A stretch of DNA of 41,538 bases from an uncultured Asticcacaulis sp. (lineage in GTDB: Bacteria > Pseudomonadota > Alphaproteobacteria > Caulobacterales > Caulobacteraceae): positions 1 to 41,538 of the forward strand of contig CAKZJB010000128.1 in NCBI GenBank assembly GCA_936940865.1, written 5' to 3'. Position 1 is the first letter of the stretch; each line of letters starts with the position of its first letter. Shown in pieces: positions 1-7,866 of the stretch. A program made the translations under genes and the position numbers. The notes below the pieces were generated by a model. That model did not search any database, was not told the origin of the DNA, and saw only the letters and a program-made list of their open reading frames with translations.

Positions 1-1
1 C

Positions 2-1627
2 CGCAACCGCACCGACTTCACGCAAGGTCTGCTGAACGCCAGGTGGCACGCCACCGAGACGCTCGACGTCACTGCGTCGGTGGGCCGCGAGGAATCGAAC
101 TTCAAGAACCCGATCCAGAACAACATCTTCCTGCGCACGCCGTCGACGGTCACCATGACCTACGACTTCGCGCAGTCGGATCGCGTGCCGGTGCAGACCT
201 ACAGCGTCGACACGTCGAACCCGTCGAGCTTCTATCTGTGGCGGGCGCGCCGCCGAAGCGACTTTGTCGACGACGTGCTGACCCAGGCCAAGGCCGACGC
301 CGTCTGGCGCGCCAATGACGACATCACGATGAAGTTCGGCCTCAACCGCTCGACCCAGAGCTATGACAGCACCGGCTACGGCGCCAATGACGACGTCACC
401 TATCCAACCGGAACGTCGCTGACGGGCCTGACCGAGACCCTGCCCTACAGGTTCGGCAAGGATCTCGGCGTATCAGGCCTGCCGACCGGCTGGGTCGTCA
501 CCAACCTGCAAAGCGCCTGGTCGCAATTGCCGACGACGCCGGCCTATACGCAGACGGTCACCACCGGCAGCGTCTACACCATCAAGGAAACCCTGTCGGG
601 CGCCTACGCCGAGGCGGAGTTCCACACCGAGCTGCTCGGCCGCCGGCTTCGCGGCGACGCCGGCCTGCGTTACGCCGACACCATCGAGGACAGCTCGGGC
701 CTCGACGCCACTGGCACCAATACGGTCCAGGCACGCAGCCATTATTTCGACTGGCTGCCGTCGCTGAACCTGGTCTGGGAAGTGCGCGACGACGTGAACC
801 TGCGCTTCGCCGCCAACCGAAACCTGACGCGTCCGACCCTGTCTTCGCTGGTCCTGAACCCCAGCGTCAATTCGAGCGCGCGCCAGGCCTCGAGCGGCAA
901 TATCAACCTCAAGCCCTTCCGCGCCAACACCTACCAGGCCGGCGCCGAATGGTATTTCGACAAGACCGGCGTCCTGGCGCTGAACCTTTTCCACCTCGAT
1001 ATCGACAGCTTCATCGTCTCGACCTCGGTCACCCAGACCTGGCGCGCGTCGGGGCTGCCGACTTCGCTGCTGCCCGCCTCGCAGGTGTCGAGCCTGATCG
1101 ACGAAGCCTGGGTCTTCACCCGTCCGGTCAACGGCAAGGGCGCGAAACTCAACGGCCTGGAGCTGCAGTACAATCAGGACATGACCTTCCTGCCGGCGCC
1201 GTTCGACAAGATGGGCTACCTGCTGAACTACACCTACGCGGATTCAACCACGCACCAGTCGATTCCGTGGGTCGACGGTACCTCGACCGACACCGTCCTG
1301 CCGCTGCCGGGCCTGTCGAAGAACAGCTATAACGCCACGCTGTACTATGAGACGCCGAAGTGGGGGGCGCGCCTGGCCGCCAACTACCGCTCGAAATATA
1401 TCACCAGCGTTCCGGGCGGGAACTATAACGACGTGGCCGGCGTCAACGAGTCGTTCAACCTGGACGCCTCGGCGCACTACAATCTCAGCCGTCACCTGAC
1501 GCTGACCTTCGAGGCGCTGAACCTGACCAACCAGGCCGACGACGAGTACGTCAACTCGACCAACCGCGTCTACAACTACACCAAGAGCGGCCAGCAGTTC
1601 CTTGCCGGCCTGCGCTATACCTACTAA
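2..1627 (+). CDS. TonB-dependent receptor, C-terminal part (5' end outside window)
   Basis: The reading frame is open from the first bases of the window to a TAA at 1625-1627, so this is the last ~541 residues of a larger outer-membrane protein. The translation is typical of the C-terminal beta-barrel of a TonB-dependent receptor: repeated amphipathic strands rich in Tyr, Asn and Asp, the segments LRFAANRNLTRPT and YQAGAEWYFDKTG, a late LTFEALNLTNQADDEY segment, and a last strand QQFLAGLRYTY ending in an aromatic residue as barrel proteins do. This pattern matches the Xanthomonas/Caulobacter receptor family that imports glycans and other large nutrients. The plug and signal peptide are not visible, so the substrate cannot be inferred. 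A hairpin follows the stop and the next gene encodes a sigma factor. Family confidence is high. Confidence 0.93.
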   Translation, partial: RNRTDFTQGLLNARWHATETLDVTASVGREESNFKNPIQNNIFLRTPSTVTMTYDFAQSDRVPVQTYSVDTSNPSSFYLWRARRRSDFVDDVLTQAKADAVWRANDDITMKFGLNRSTQSYDSTGYGANDDVTYPTGTSLTGLTETLPYRFGKDLGVSGLPTGWVVTNLQSAWSQLPTTPAYTQTVTTGSVYTIKETLSGAYAEAEFHTELLGRRLRGDAGLRYADTIEDSSGLDATGTNTVQARSHYFDWLPSLNLVWEVRDDVNLRFAANRNLTRPTLSSLVLNPSVNSSARQASSGNINLKPFRANTYQAGAEWYFDKTGVLALNLFHLDIDSFIVSTSVTQTWRASGLPTSLLPASQVSSLIDEAWVFTRPVNGKGAKLNGLELQYNQDMTFLPAPFDKMGYLLNYTYADSTTHQSIPWVDGTSTDTVLPLPGLSKNSYNATLYYETPKWGARLAANYRSKYITSVPGGNYNDVAGVNESFNLDASAHYNLSRHLTLTFEALNLTNQADDEYVNSTNRVYNYTKSGQQFLAGLRYTY

Positions 1628-1634
1628 TGTCCTG

Positions 1635-1670
1635 GTGCCCCGAAGATATCACGCCTTCGGGGCGCATTTC
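1635..1670 (+). terminator. Possible rho-independent terminator after the first TonB receptor
   Basis: A 9-bp perfect stem (GCCCCGAAG at 1637-1645, CTTCGGGGC at 1655-1663) with a 9-nt loop starts 10 nt after the receptor stop and is followed by a short T-containing stretch (GCATTTCC). It lies before the ribosome-binding site of the sigma-factor gene, so it probably separates the two transcription units. The U-tract is weak. Confidence 0.5.
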
Positions 1671-1692
1671 CTTGCCATCCAAGGGGTATTCC

Positions 1693-2238
1693 ATGTCCGC
1701 CGGCGCCGATGACACGCCGAGAACGCCGACCGGACTGGTGGCCCAACTGGTCGCCATAGAGCGAAGGCTGAAGGCCTACCTGGCGCGCCGCACGAAAAAT
1801 GCCGCCGAAGCCGACGACATCACTCAGGAATCGCTGATGCGCCTGTTCCAGCGCGGGCGTGAGGCCGATATCGCCAATCCCGAATTCTACGCGCTCAGCA
1901 TCGCGCGCAACCTGCTGACCCGCCGCCGGCCCGACATAGAGGTGCCCATCGAGGACGAGGCGCTGGAAATCGCCAGCCCCGAACCCGAGGCGCTGCAGAC
2001 CCTGCTCGACCGCGAGCGCATGGCGACCCTGCGCATGGCGCTGGACCGCCTGCCGCCACTGCGGCGCGACATATTCATCCGCAGGCGGCTGCACGGCCAT
2101 ACGCGCGAACGGATCGCGCGGGACCTGAACCTCAATCCCGAAACCGTCAAAAAACATATTACCCGGGCGCTGGTCAGCCTGACAGAAGCGATGAAGGACC
2201 GGCCCATACCACCGAGGACGCCTGAAAGTGCCGACTGA
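1693..2238 (+). CDS. FecI-type ECF sigma factor
   Basis: A 181-residue ECF sigma factor that would direct RNA polymerase to one or a few promoters when its cognate cell-surface receptor is engaged. Region 2 is seen around YLARRTKNAAEADDITQE, with the DDITQE core and the following NPEFYALSIARNLL. Region 4 is LDRLPPLRRDIFIRRR followed by the helix-turn-helix ERIARDLNLNPETVKKHI. The frame is open from 1627, but the start at 1693 is chosen because it has an AAGGGG ribosome site 7-12 nt upstream and begins just before recognisable sequence. The gene overlaps the next one, encoding a FecR-type protein, by 11 nt, which is the classic fecI-fecR arrangement. Likely partners are the FecR protein and the STN-domain receptor downstream. 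Confidence 0.92.
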   Translation: MSAGADDTPRTPTGLVAQLVAIERRLKAYLARRTKNAAEADDITQESLMRLFQRGREADIANPEFYALSIARNLLTRRRPDIEVPIEDEALEIASPEPEALQTLLDRERMATLRMALDRLPPLRRDIFIRRRLHGHTRERIARDLNLNPETVKKHITRALVSLTEAMKDRPIPPRTPESAD

Positions 2239-3166
2239 TTTTCCCGAAACGCCCGACACCGATGTCCTCGACCAGGCCGCCGATTGGGCCGACCTGGCGC
2301 GAGGCCCGATGGACGCGGACACCCGGCGCGCCTTTCACGCCTGGTTGGCCGAAAACCCCGCGCATTTCGTGGCGCTGAAGCAGATCCAGGCGCTCGATAA
2401 CGATCCGCACCTTGTGGCCGCCCTGACGGAAACCGCGCCTGTCCGCACCGTCCGCCCCTGGCCGTTTGCCGTTGCCGGTGGTCTGGCGGCCGCGGCGCTG
2501 CTGATATGGCTAGGCCCGCTGTCGCCCACGCCCGTTATCTTTTCATCCGGACACGGAACATTGCGCCAGGTCGCCTTGTCCGACGGCTCGCATGTCACGC
2601 TCGACGCCGACAGCGAGATGGTGGCGCGCTTTGGCCTCGGCCGCCGCACCGTCGAGCTCAGGCGCGGCCAGGCCTGGTTCGCCGTGGCGCATGATCGCCT
2701 CAAACCTTTCGTCGTCCATGCCGGAACGGTCGAAGCGACCGCTGTCGGCACCGCCTTCCGCGTCGACCGTTCCGGTGAGGTCGCGGTCACGCAAGGGACG
2801 GTCCGCGTCACCGCGGGCCCCGAGCACCGGAACGTAAGCGCGGGCACGCGGGCAGACTTTGACGGCGGGCATCTGGTGCTGGCCGGCTTCGACGCCACGG
2901 CGCCCGATTTCCGCACCGGCTGGATCGACCTGCGCGACCAGAAGTTGGGTGATGTCATCGACCGCTTCAACCGTTACAGCGACCGTCCGGCCGTGCTGGG
3001 CGACCCGGCCCTGGCGCAGTTGCCGGTCAGCGGGCGCTTTCGGCTCGACCAGCCCCGCCAGTCGCTGAGCCTGATCGCCACTGCCTATGGTCTCAGGGTC
3101 ACAGTCGACGGCAATGGCAGCCAATACACGGTAGTGTCACAAAAAGTGAGAACAGGCGGCCTATAG
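2228..3166 (+). CDS. FecR-type anti-sigma/sigma-regulator membrane protein
   Basis: A 312-residue inner-membrane regulator that carries the signal from a periplasmic receptor domain to the FecI sigma factor. Residues ~15-55 form the cytoplasmic anti-sigma segment (QAADWADLARGPMDADTRRAFHAWL). A single membrane helix follows at ~78-96 (FAVAGGLAAAALLIWLG). The periplasmic FecR domain runs to ~210 (LRQVALSDGSHVTLDADSE, AVGTAFRV). The C-terminal part, WIDLRDQKLGDVIDRFNRYS to SLIATAYGLRV, resembles the small domain that pairs with receptor STN domains. The start is GTG at 2228, inside the sigma gene, implying translational coupling. The next gene begins 26 nt later, so all three are probably one operon. 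Confidence 0.92.
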   Translation: MPTDFPETPDTDVLDQAADWADLARGPMDADTRRAFHAWLAENPAHFVALKQIQALDNDPHLVAALTETAPVRTVRPWPFAVAGGLAAAALLIWLGPLSPTPVIFSSGHGTLRQVALSDGSHVTLDADSEMVARFGLGRRTVELRRGQAWFAVAHDRLKPFVVHAGTVEATAVGTAFRVDRSGEVAVTQGTVRVTAGPEHRNVSAGTRADFDGGHLVLAGFDATAPDFRTGWIDLRDQKLGDVIDRFNRYSDRPAVLGDPALAQLPVSGRFRLDQPRQSLSLIATAYGLRVTVDGNGSQYTVVSQKVRTGGL

Positions 3167-3192
3167 CCCGGCGGTTATCTGCGCGGGGCGAC

Positions 3193-5865
3193 ATGCACAA
3201 GCAAAGGGTACCGGCCTGGATGGGTCTGACCTGCGTGGTCGCGGGCCTGATATTCGGCGCGCCCGCCCGGGCCGCTACGCCCTTTGCCCTCGACATTCCC
3301 GCCGGCGACGCCGAAAGCGCGCTGCGCCGGCTGTCGGCCGAGACCGGACATCCCATCCTGCTGCCCCCATCGGCGCGGCTGGCCGGGCGTCACAGCCCGG
3401 CGCTGCAGGGCCACTTCAGCCTGGCCGATGCCATGGCACGGCTATGTCCGCCGGCCGGGCTCGAATGCCGGGATCTGGGCATCGGCATCCTGGTCACCCT
3501 GTCGCGCCCGCCGGTTCTCGCACATGCGTCGGCGCTCCCATCCGCGCCCCAGGCCGGACCTGAGGTGGTGGTCACCGGCCGGCGTGGGGTACTGGGCCTG
3601 AAAGAGGCCGAACTCAGCTACGCCATCAGCCACTTTTCGGCCGGCGCGCCCGGACACGGTCCCGCCCTCACCGTCGCCGATGCGCTGAACGGCGTGCCGG
3701 GCCTGTGGGTCGACACCTCGGCCGGAACCAGCGGCAACCAGGTGCGGCCGCGCGGTATCCCGCTGGACGGATACGGCGCCATCGCCGTCCTGGAAGACGG
3801 CCTGCCGGTCGAGCATGAACCCAACCTGCCATGGGCCGATCCCGATCAGTTCTACCGTCCCGACGACATGCTGGCCGAAGCCATCTATGTGCGCGGCGGT
3901 CCAGCTTCGATCTTCACCAGCAATGCCCCGGGTGGCGCCATCGACTTCACCACCCGCGCCGCCCCCGATCACGCCGAAGGCTCGGCCGCCGTCACGACGT
4001 CGGACACCGGCCTTGCCCGGTTCGACGGCCGTGTCGGCGGACCCGCGGGTCAATGGCGGCTGGTCTTCGGCGGCCATGTGGCGCGCAATCCGACCGAACG
4101 GCGGCTGGCGCACCCTTTAAGCGGCGGGCAGCTGACCGCGCGCGCCGAGCGCGCCTGGGACGGCGGACAATTGACTGTCACCGTGCGCCACCTCGACGAC
4201 ACCAGCCTCAACACCTCGTCCGTGCCGTTACAGCGCATTGGCGGCCGTATCCGTCCCCTGGCCGGTTTCGATCCTCGTGAAAGCTCGTGGTTCGGGCGGG
4301 ACGACGGTGTGCTGGTCTTCAAGACGCCCGATGGTCCGATGGCGGAGCCGTTCCGCAACAATAGCGGCAACCGCCTCGACTCGCTGACCGTCTCGCTATC
4401 GCAGGCCCTGGGACCGCAGACCCGGCTGGAGATCAAGGCGCGCCGCCGGCTTTCCACCACGCGGCGGTTTTCCTTCTCGTCCAACGGCGGGGCGATGACA
4501 CAAGGCGCGCTGGCCGGCCTGTTCGGCGGCGGGATCCGTTTTACCGACACCGCGGGCGCCGCCGTCAACGGCGATACGCTGCTGGCCATGGTGTCGCCGG
4601 TCGCGGCGCGCGTCACGGTACGCGAAACCCTGGTCGATGCCTCGCTGTCGCACCGCTTCGCCGTCGGGGGCGACCACGACGCCACCATTGGCGTCTATGG
4701 CGCGGGCTTCCAATGGGACTACAACCGCCAGATCGCCCGCGCCCTGCTTGAGGTCGCGGACCAGGGGCGGCTGATCGACATGACAGGCCCCACCGGCCGG
4801 ATCACCGACCACGGCATCGTCAATTACGGCACCACCTACGAAGAGACACTGAGCGACAACCGGCTGATCGCGTTCTACGCCGCCGACGAATGGCGGCTCA
4901 ACGACCGCTTGCGCATCGACGCCGGTATTCGCAACGAACACCTGCACTTAAGCGGCGCCGTCGAACGCACCGCCGCCTATAATCTCGGCGACGGGGCGAC
5001 CCTGGCCGATGACGCCGTGCAGTATGGCACCGACGTTTACGACCGTTTCGGCAAAAGCTTTTCCGCCACCGCCGCCTCGGCCGGCCTCAACTGGTCGCCA
5101 GCCCCGCGGCAGTACGTCTTCGCCCGCGCCACCCGCACCTTCCGCATGCCCGGTCCCGGCAATTATCGCGGCACGACCGATCCGCAAGGCACGGGCGAGC
5201 TGCACATGGACCAGCAGGAAGTGGGCTATCGCCTGAACGGCCACAGCCTGTTCGTCAGCGAAAGCCTGTTCCACACATTCTTTCGCGACATCGTCTTCTT
5301 CGACCAGGTGATGGCCCCGCAGTCGGGCGCGCTGATCCGCCGCCAGCAGTCCGCCCAGGCCGTAACCAGCGGGCTGGAAAGCGAGCTGACCTGGCAGCCG
5401 TCGAAGATCTTCCGGCTGACCGGCGCGCTGACCCTCCAGGCGCCGCGCTTCCGCAACTATCGCTTTTCTTTAGTGCAGAACGGCGTGCTGACGGCCTACG
5501 ATCTCGACGGACGTTCGCCGCGCCGCATCCCCGATATGTTGCTTTCGCTGAACCCGAATGTGACGCTGTTCCACGGGCGGGTCTTGCTGTCCGGGACCTG
5601 GCAGTATGTGGGACCGCGCTTCGCCGACGACGCCAATACGCTGAAATTCCCGGCGGTCCATCTGTTTTCGGCGGCCGCCACGGCCGAGCTTGGCAAGGGC
5701 TGGAAGGTCGATGCGCGCGCCAGCAACCTGACCAATGCCCTGGCGATCATGCAGGGCGACGCCAATGGCGGCGAAATCGTTGCCTCAAGCGGCAGCAGCC
5801 AGATGATCACGGCGCGCGCCCTGCCCGGACGGCACATGCAACTGGCGTTACGCAGGTCCTGGTAA
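3193..5865 (+). CDS. FecA-like TonB-dependent receptor with N-terminal STN signalling domain
   Basis: An 890-residue outer-membrane transporter/transducer. Residues 1-28 are a signal peptide (hydrophobic core MGLTCVVAGLIFGAPARA). Residues ~30-105 form a secretin/TonB short N-terminal (STN) domain (FALDIPAGDAESALRRLSAETGHPILL ... ILVTL in pieces), the domain that contacts FecR. A TonB-box-like EVVVTGRR lies near 121, then the plug (PALTVADALNGVPGLWVDTS, GGPASIFTSNAPGGAIDF) and a 22-strand-type barrel ending in LPGRHMQLALRRSW. The presence of STN with fecIR immediately upstream indicates a surface-signalling transporter, most often for ferric chelates, though the ligand cannot be read from sequence. 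Its stop is directly adjacent to the end of a convergent small gene. Confidence 0.93.
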   Translation: MHKQRVPAWMGLTCVVAGLIFGAPARAATPFALDIPAGDAESALRRLSAETGHPILLPPSARLAGRHSPALQGHFSLADAMARLCPPAGLECRDLGIGILVTLSRPPVLAHASALPSAPQAGPEVVVTGRRGVLGLKEAELSYAISHFSAGAPGHGPALTVADALNGVPGLWVDTSAGTSGNQVRPRGIPLDGYGAIAVLEDGLPVEHEPNLPWADPDQFYRPDDMLAEAIYVRGGPASIFTSNAPGGAIDFTTRAAPDHAEGSAAVTTSDTGLARFDGRVGGPAGQWRLVFGGHVARNPTERRLAHPLSGGQLTARAERAWDGGQLTVTVRHLDDTSLNTSSVPLQRIGGRIRPLAGFDPRESSWFGRDDGVLVFKTPDGPMAEPFRNNSGNRLDSLTVSLSQALGPQTRLEIKARRRLSTTRRFSFSSNGGAMTQGALAGLFGGGIRFTDTAGAAVNGDTLLAMVSPVAARVTVRETLVDASLSHRFAVGGDHDATIGVYGAGFQWDYNRQIARALLEVADQGRLIDMTGPTGRITDHGIVNYGTTYEETLSDNRLIAFYAADEWRLNDRLRIDAGIRNEHLHLSGAVERTAAYNLGDGATLADDAVQYGTDVYDRFGKSFSATAASAGLNWSPAPRQYVFARATRTFRMPGPGNYRGTTDPQGTGELHMDQQEVGYRLNGHSLFVSESLFHTFFRDIVFFDQVMAPQSGALIRRQQSAQAVTSGLESELTWQPSKIFRLTGALTLQAPRFRNYRFSLVQNGVLTAYDLDGRSPRRIPDMLLSLNPNVTLFHGRVLLSGTWQYVGPRFADDANTLKFPAVHLFSAAATAELGKGWKVDARASNLTNALAIMQGDANGGEIVASSGSSQMITARALPGRHMQLALRRSW

Positions 5866-6078
5866 TCAGGCCGGCACGGGAACCAGCGCGTGGCGGATAC
5901 GTTCACGCACGCTATCGCTGATCTTGATGTGCCGGACGCGGCATTCGGCGTCCATGAACGACGCCATGGTCATGGCGTCGTTGAGGACCACCTGCCACGC
6001 CCCCTTCGGCAAATCGAGGATCGGGGCAAGAACTGCCACCAGACGCGAAGCTTCCGTCGAACGCAGTTTACGGGCCAT
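5866..6078 (-). CDS. Small conserved-looking protein of unknown function (70 aa), CtrA-box promoter
   Basis: I do not recognise this 70-residue basic protein. It begins MARKLRSTEASRLVAVLAP, carries a central hydrophobic stretch ending LNDAMTMASFMDAE, and ends with a basic helix RIRHALVPVPA. No membrane helix or catalytic motif is clear. It is accepted as a gene because a strong ribosome site (AGGGGAGG on the minus strand, ~6011-6090 region, 8-9 nt before ATG at 6078) and a perfect CtrA box at 6098-6113 precede it. Its stop abuts the stop of the convergent TonB receptor with no gap. The CtrA site suggests cell-cycle or motility-linked expression (inference). A longer frame on the other strand here is not convincing. 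Confidence 0.6.
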   Translation of the reverse strand: MARKLRSTEASRLVAVLAPILDLPKGAWQVVLNDAMTMASFMDAECRVRHIKISDSVRERIRHALVPVPA

Positions 6079-6097
6079 TCTCAGCCTCCCCTGTGGG

Positions 6098-6113
6098 TTA
6101 ACAAAACCTTAAC
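6098..6113 (-). promoter_or_regulatory. CtrA box (TTAA-N7-TTAAC)
   Basis: TTAA at 6098-6101, seven bases, then TTAAC at 6109-6113: a perfect match to the full CtrA consensus of Caulobacterales and related alphaproteobacteria. It sits 20-35 bp upstream of the start of the 70-residue gene, where bound CtrA could activate or block its promoter. It also lies downstream of the GH39 stop. Confidence 0.65.
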
Positions 6114-6147
6114 ACAGATCGGCGTCATGTCAGCCCCCGGAATCACT

Positions 6148-7806
6148 TTAATCGATCACAAGCAGCGTCACGCCCTGGCGTATCAGGGTCAGGTCGAGCG
6201 TGGCCTTACCGCCCTTGACCACAAGGTCCGGCAAGGCGGCCGGCGCCATGACCGAGGCATCTTCAAGCACCTTGTACTGCTTCTCGTCGGGCGACTGCGG
6301 CGAGCCTAAGGCCAGCCACGCCGCATAGGCATTGCCGGTCTGCGGATCGACCGTGTAGCGCGTCACATGACGCGCACTTCCGAGCCCCGAGAGATTGAGG
6401 CTGACATGGGCATCGGGGCCTTTCAGGTCGTCGTCATTATAGTACCAGACCAGGATCGCGACGCGGTCGCCGTCGCGGGTGGCGACCGCCGCAACATCGT
6501 TGCGGCCCGTCGATGCCTGCATCATATCGTCGAGCGGGATTTCCGAAGTGCTGGTAACGCTTAGCCGATCGGAGCCAAGCTTCGAAAACAGCCGGAAGAC
6601 GTTCATCACCGGCAGGTCGATGCCATTGGTCGCCAGTTGCCGGTAACCGGCGAACCAGGGCTGGTCCTCGAAGGTGAAGGCCCAGGTGAGCGCGCCCTCG
6701 AGATTGACGTGGTCGCGCATCGCCAGGTCCCAGATGCGTTTGAAGCTGGCGGCGGTGTAGCTGGCATACATGGTGCCGTTGCGATAGCCGTTCTGTGGTC
6801 CGGGGCAGGCGGCGCAGCCTTCAGGGTCGCTTTCGCCGATGACGATCGGCTTGTCCTTCAGCTCCGGCACGGCGGCGATCTTCCTGAAGCCGGTATCGAC
6901 GGCCCTAAGCTGCTGGAACATGCCCATGCGGACGTGGCCGTCGACGAATGTAGGCTGGCCCTTGGCGTGGAAGGACAGGAAATCGGTCGGCGTACCGGTC
7001 TGGCCCGAGGCGTAGTTCGTGCCCGACACGACATGCTTTAAAAAGCCGTCCATGAAGGCCCCGCCGGATCCCGCCACGTCGGGACCGCCGACGCGCGCTT
7101 CCGGCAGCGCCCGGCGGATACCGGCGACGGCAAAGTCGTGAAGCTTGTAGAAATCCTCCGGCGTGCCGGTCCAGTAGGCCGGGCCGTTGGGTTCGTTCCA
7201 TACTTCGAAATACCAGGTCGCGACCTCGGCGCGGCCGTAGCGTTCGATATTGTGCTTCGTCCACTGGTAGGCCAGCTCGCCCCATTTGGCATAGTCCGTA
7301 GGCGGAGCATTCCACGCACCGGCGATCAGGCCGTAGGAAAAGCCGGGGCGCCAGCTGTGGCGATAGGGTGTGCCGCTGGGCGCCGACGACAGGGCCTCGG
7401 GCATGAAGCCGAGCTGCAGATAGGGCCGGACACCGCGCTGTAAGTACGAATCGATGATGCGGTCGGTCACCGTCCAGTCGTAGACGGGACGGCCGTCCTT
7501 GTCCTCCGTATAGGCGTTGGTCGAGCCCCACTTGAAGGCCGGCGTGCCGTCACCCGTGTTCAACAGGTTGTGGGCGCGGAAATACACCGACTTCGGCTTG
7601 AGCGCACCCAGATGCGCCAGCAGCTTTTGCCCGTCCTTCATGGTGGCGTAGTTCGGTTCATCGGCTCCGAAAAAGCGCCAGGCCGGCGGCAGTTTGCCGG
7701 TCGTTTTCGCCGCATCGACCGTAATTGTCACCGGAAAGCTGTCCTGCCCCCTGGCGGGCAATGCCATGCCCGCGATCGCCAGAGCGATCAGACTCGATTT
7801 CAGCAT
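6148..7806 (-). CDS. Secreted glycoside hydrolase family 39-type beta-xylosidase
   Basis: A 552-residue exported glycosidase. Residues 1-20 form a signal peptide (SLIALAIAGMALPARG). The body is a (beta/alpha)8 clan GH-A fold like GH39 beta-xylosidases, which remove xylose from xylo-oligosaccharides with retention. The acid/base is E205 in the motif EVWNEPN (residues 201-207), and the likely nucleophile is E325 in VIGESDPEG. Residues after ~430 form a beta-rich C-terminal domain (NDVAAVATRDGDRVAILVWYYNDDDL). Length is in the usual range. It is transcribed after the GH43 gene, 60 nt downstream of that stop, and a TTCCCA/TGGGAA palindrome overlaps its ribosome site. Family is confident; activity on other beta-linked sugars is possible. 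Confidence 0.88.
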   Translation of the reverse strand: MLKSSLIALAIAGMALPARGQDSFPVTITVDAAKTTGKLPPAWRFFGADEPNYATMKDGQKLLAHLGALKPKSVYFRAHNLLNTGDGTPAFKWGSTNAYTEDKDGRPVYDWTVTDRIIDSYLQRGVRPYLQLGFMPEALSSAPSGTPYRHSWRPGFSYGLIAGAWNAPPTDYAKWGELAYQWTKHNIERYGRAEVATWYFEVWNEPNGPAYWTGTPEDFYKLHDFAVAGIRRALPEARVGGPDVAGSGGAFMDGFLKHVVSGTNYASGQTGTPTDFLSFHAKGQPTFVDGHVRMGMFQQLRAVDTGFRKIAAVPELKDKPIVIGESDPEGCAACPGPQNGYRNGTMYASYTAASFKRIWDLAMRDHVNLEGALTWAFTFEDQPWFAGYRQLATNGIDLPVMNVFRLFSKLGSDRLSVTSTSEIPLDDMMQASTGRNDVAAVATRDGDRVAILVWYYNDDDLKGPDAHVSLNLSGLGSARHVTRYTVDPQTGNAYAAWLALGSPQSPDEKQYKVLEDASVMAPAALPDLVVKGGKATLDLTLIRQGVTLLVID

Positions 7807-7812
7807 GAGCGT

Positions 7813-7830
7813 TTCCCATTAATTTGGGAA
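7813..7830 (-). promoter_or_regulatory. Palindrome over the GH39 ribosome-binding site
   Basis: TTCCCA (7813-7818) and TGGGAA (7825-7830) are perfect inverted arms with a 6-nt AT-rich spacer. On the mRNA one arm contains the GGGAA that serves as ribosome site for the GH39 start at 7806. It could be an operator or a small hairpin that limits translation. Confidence 0.35.
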
Positions 7831-7866
7831 CAATACTCAGACCATTATCCCGGCCCTGTCAATTGA

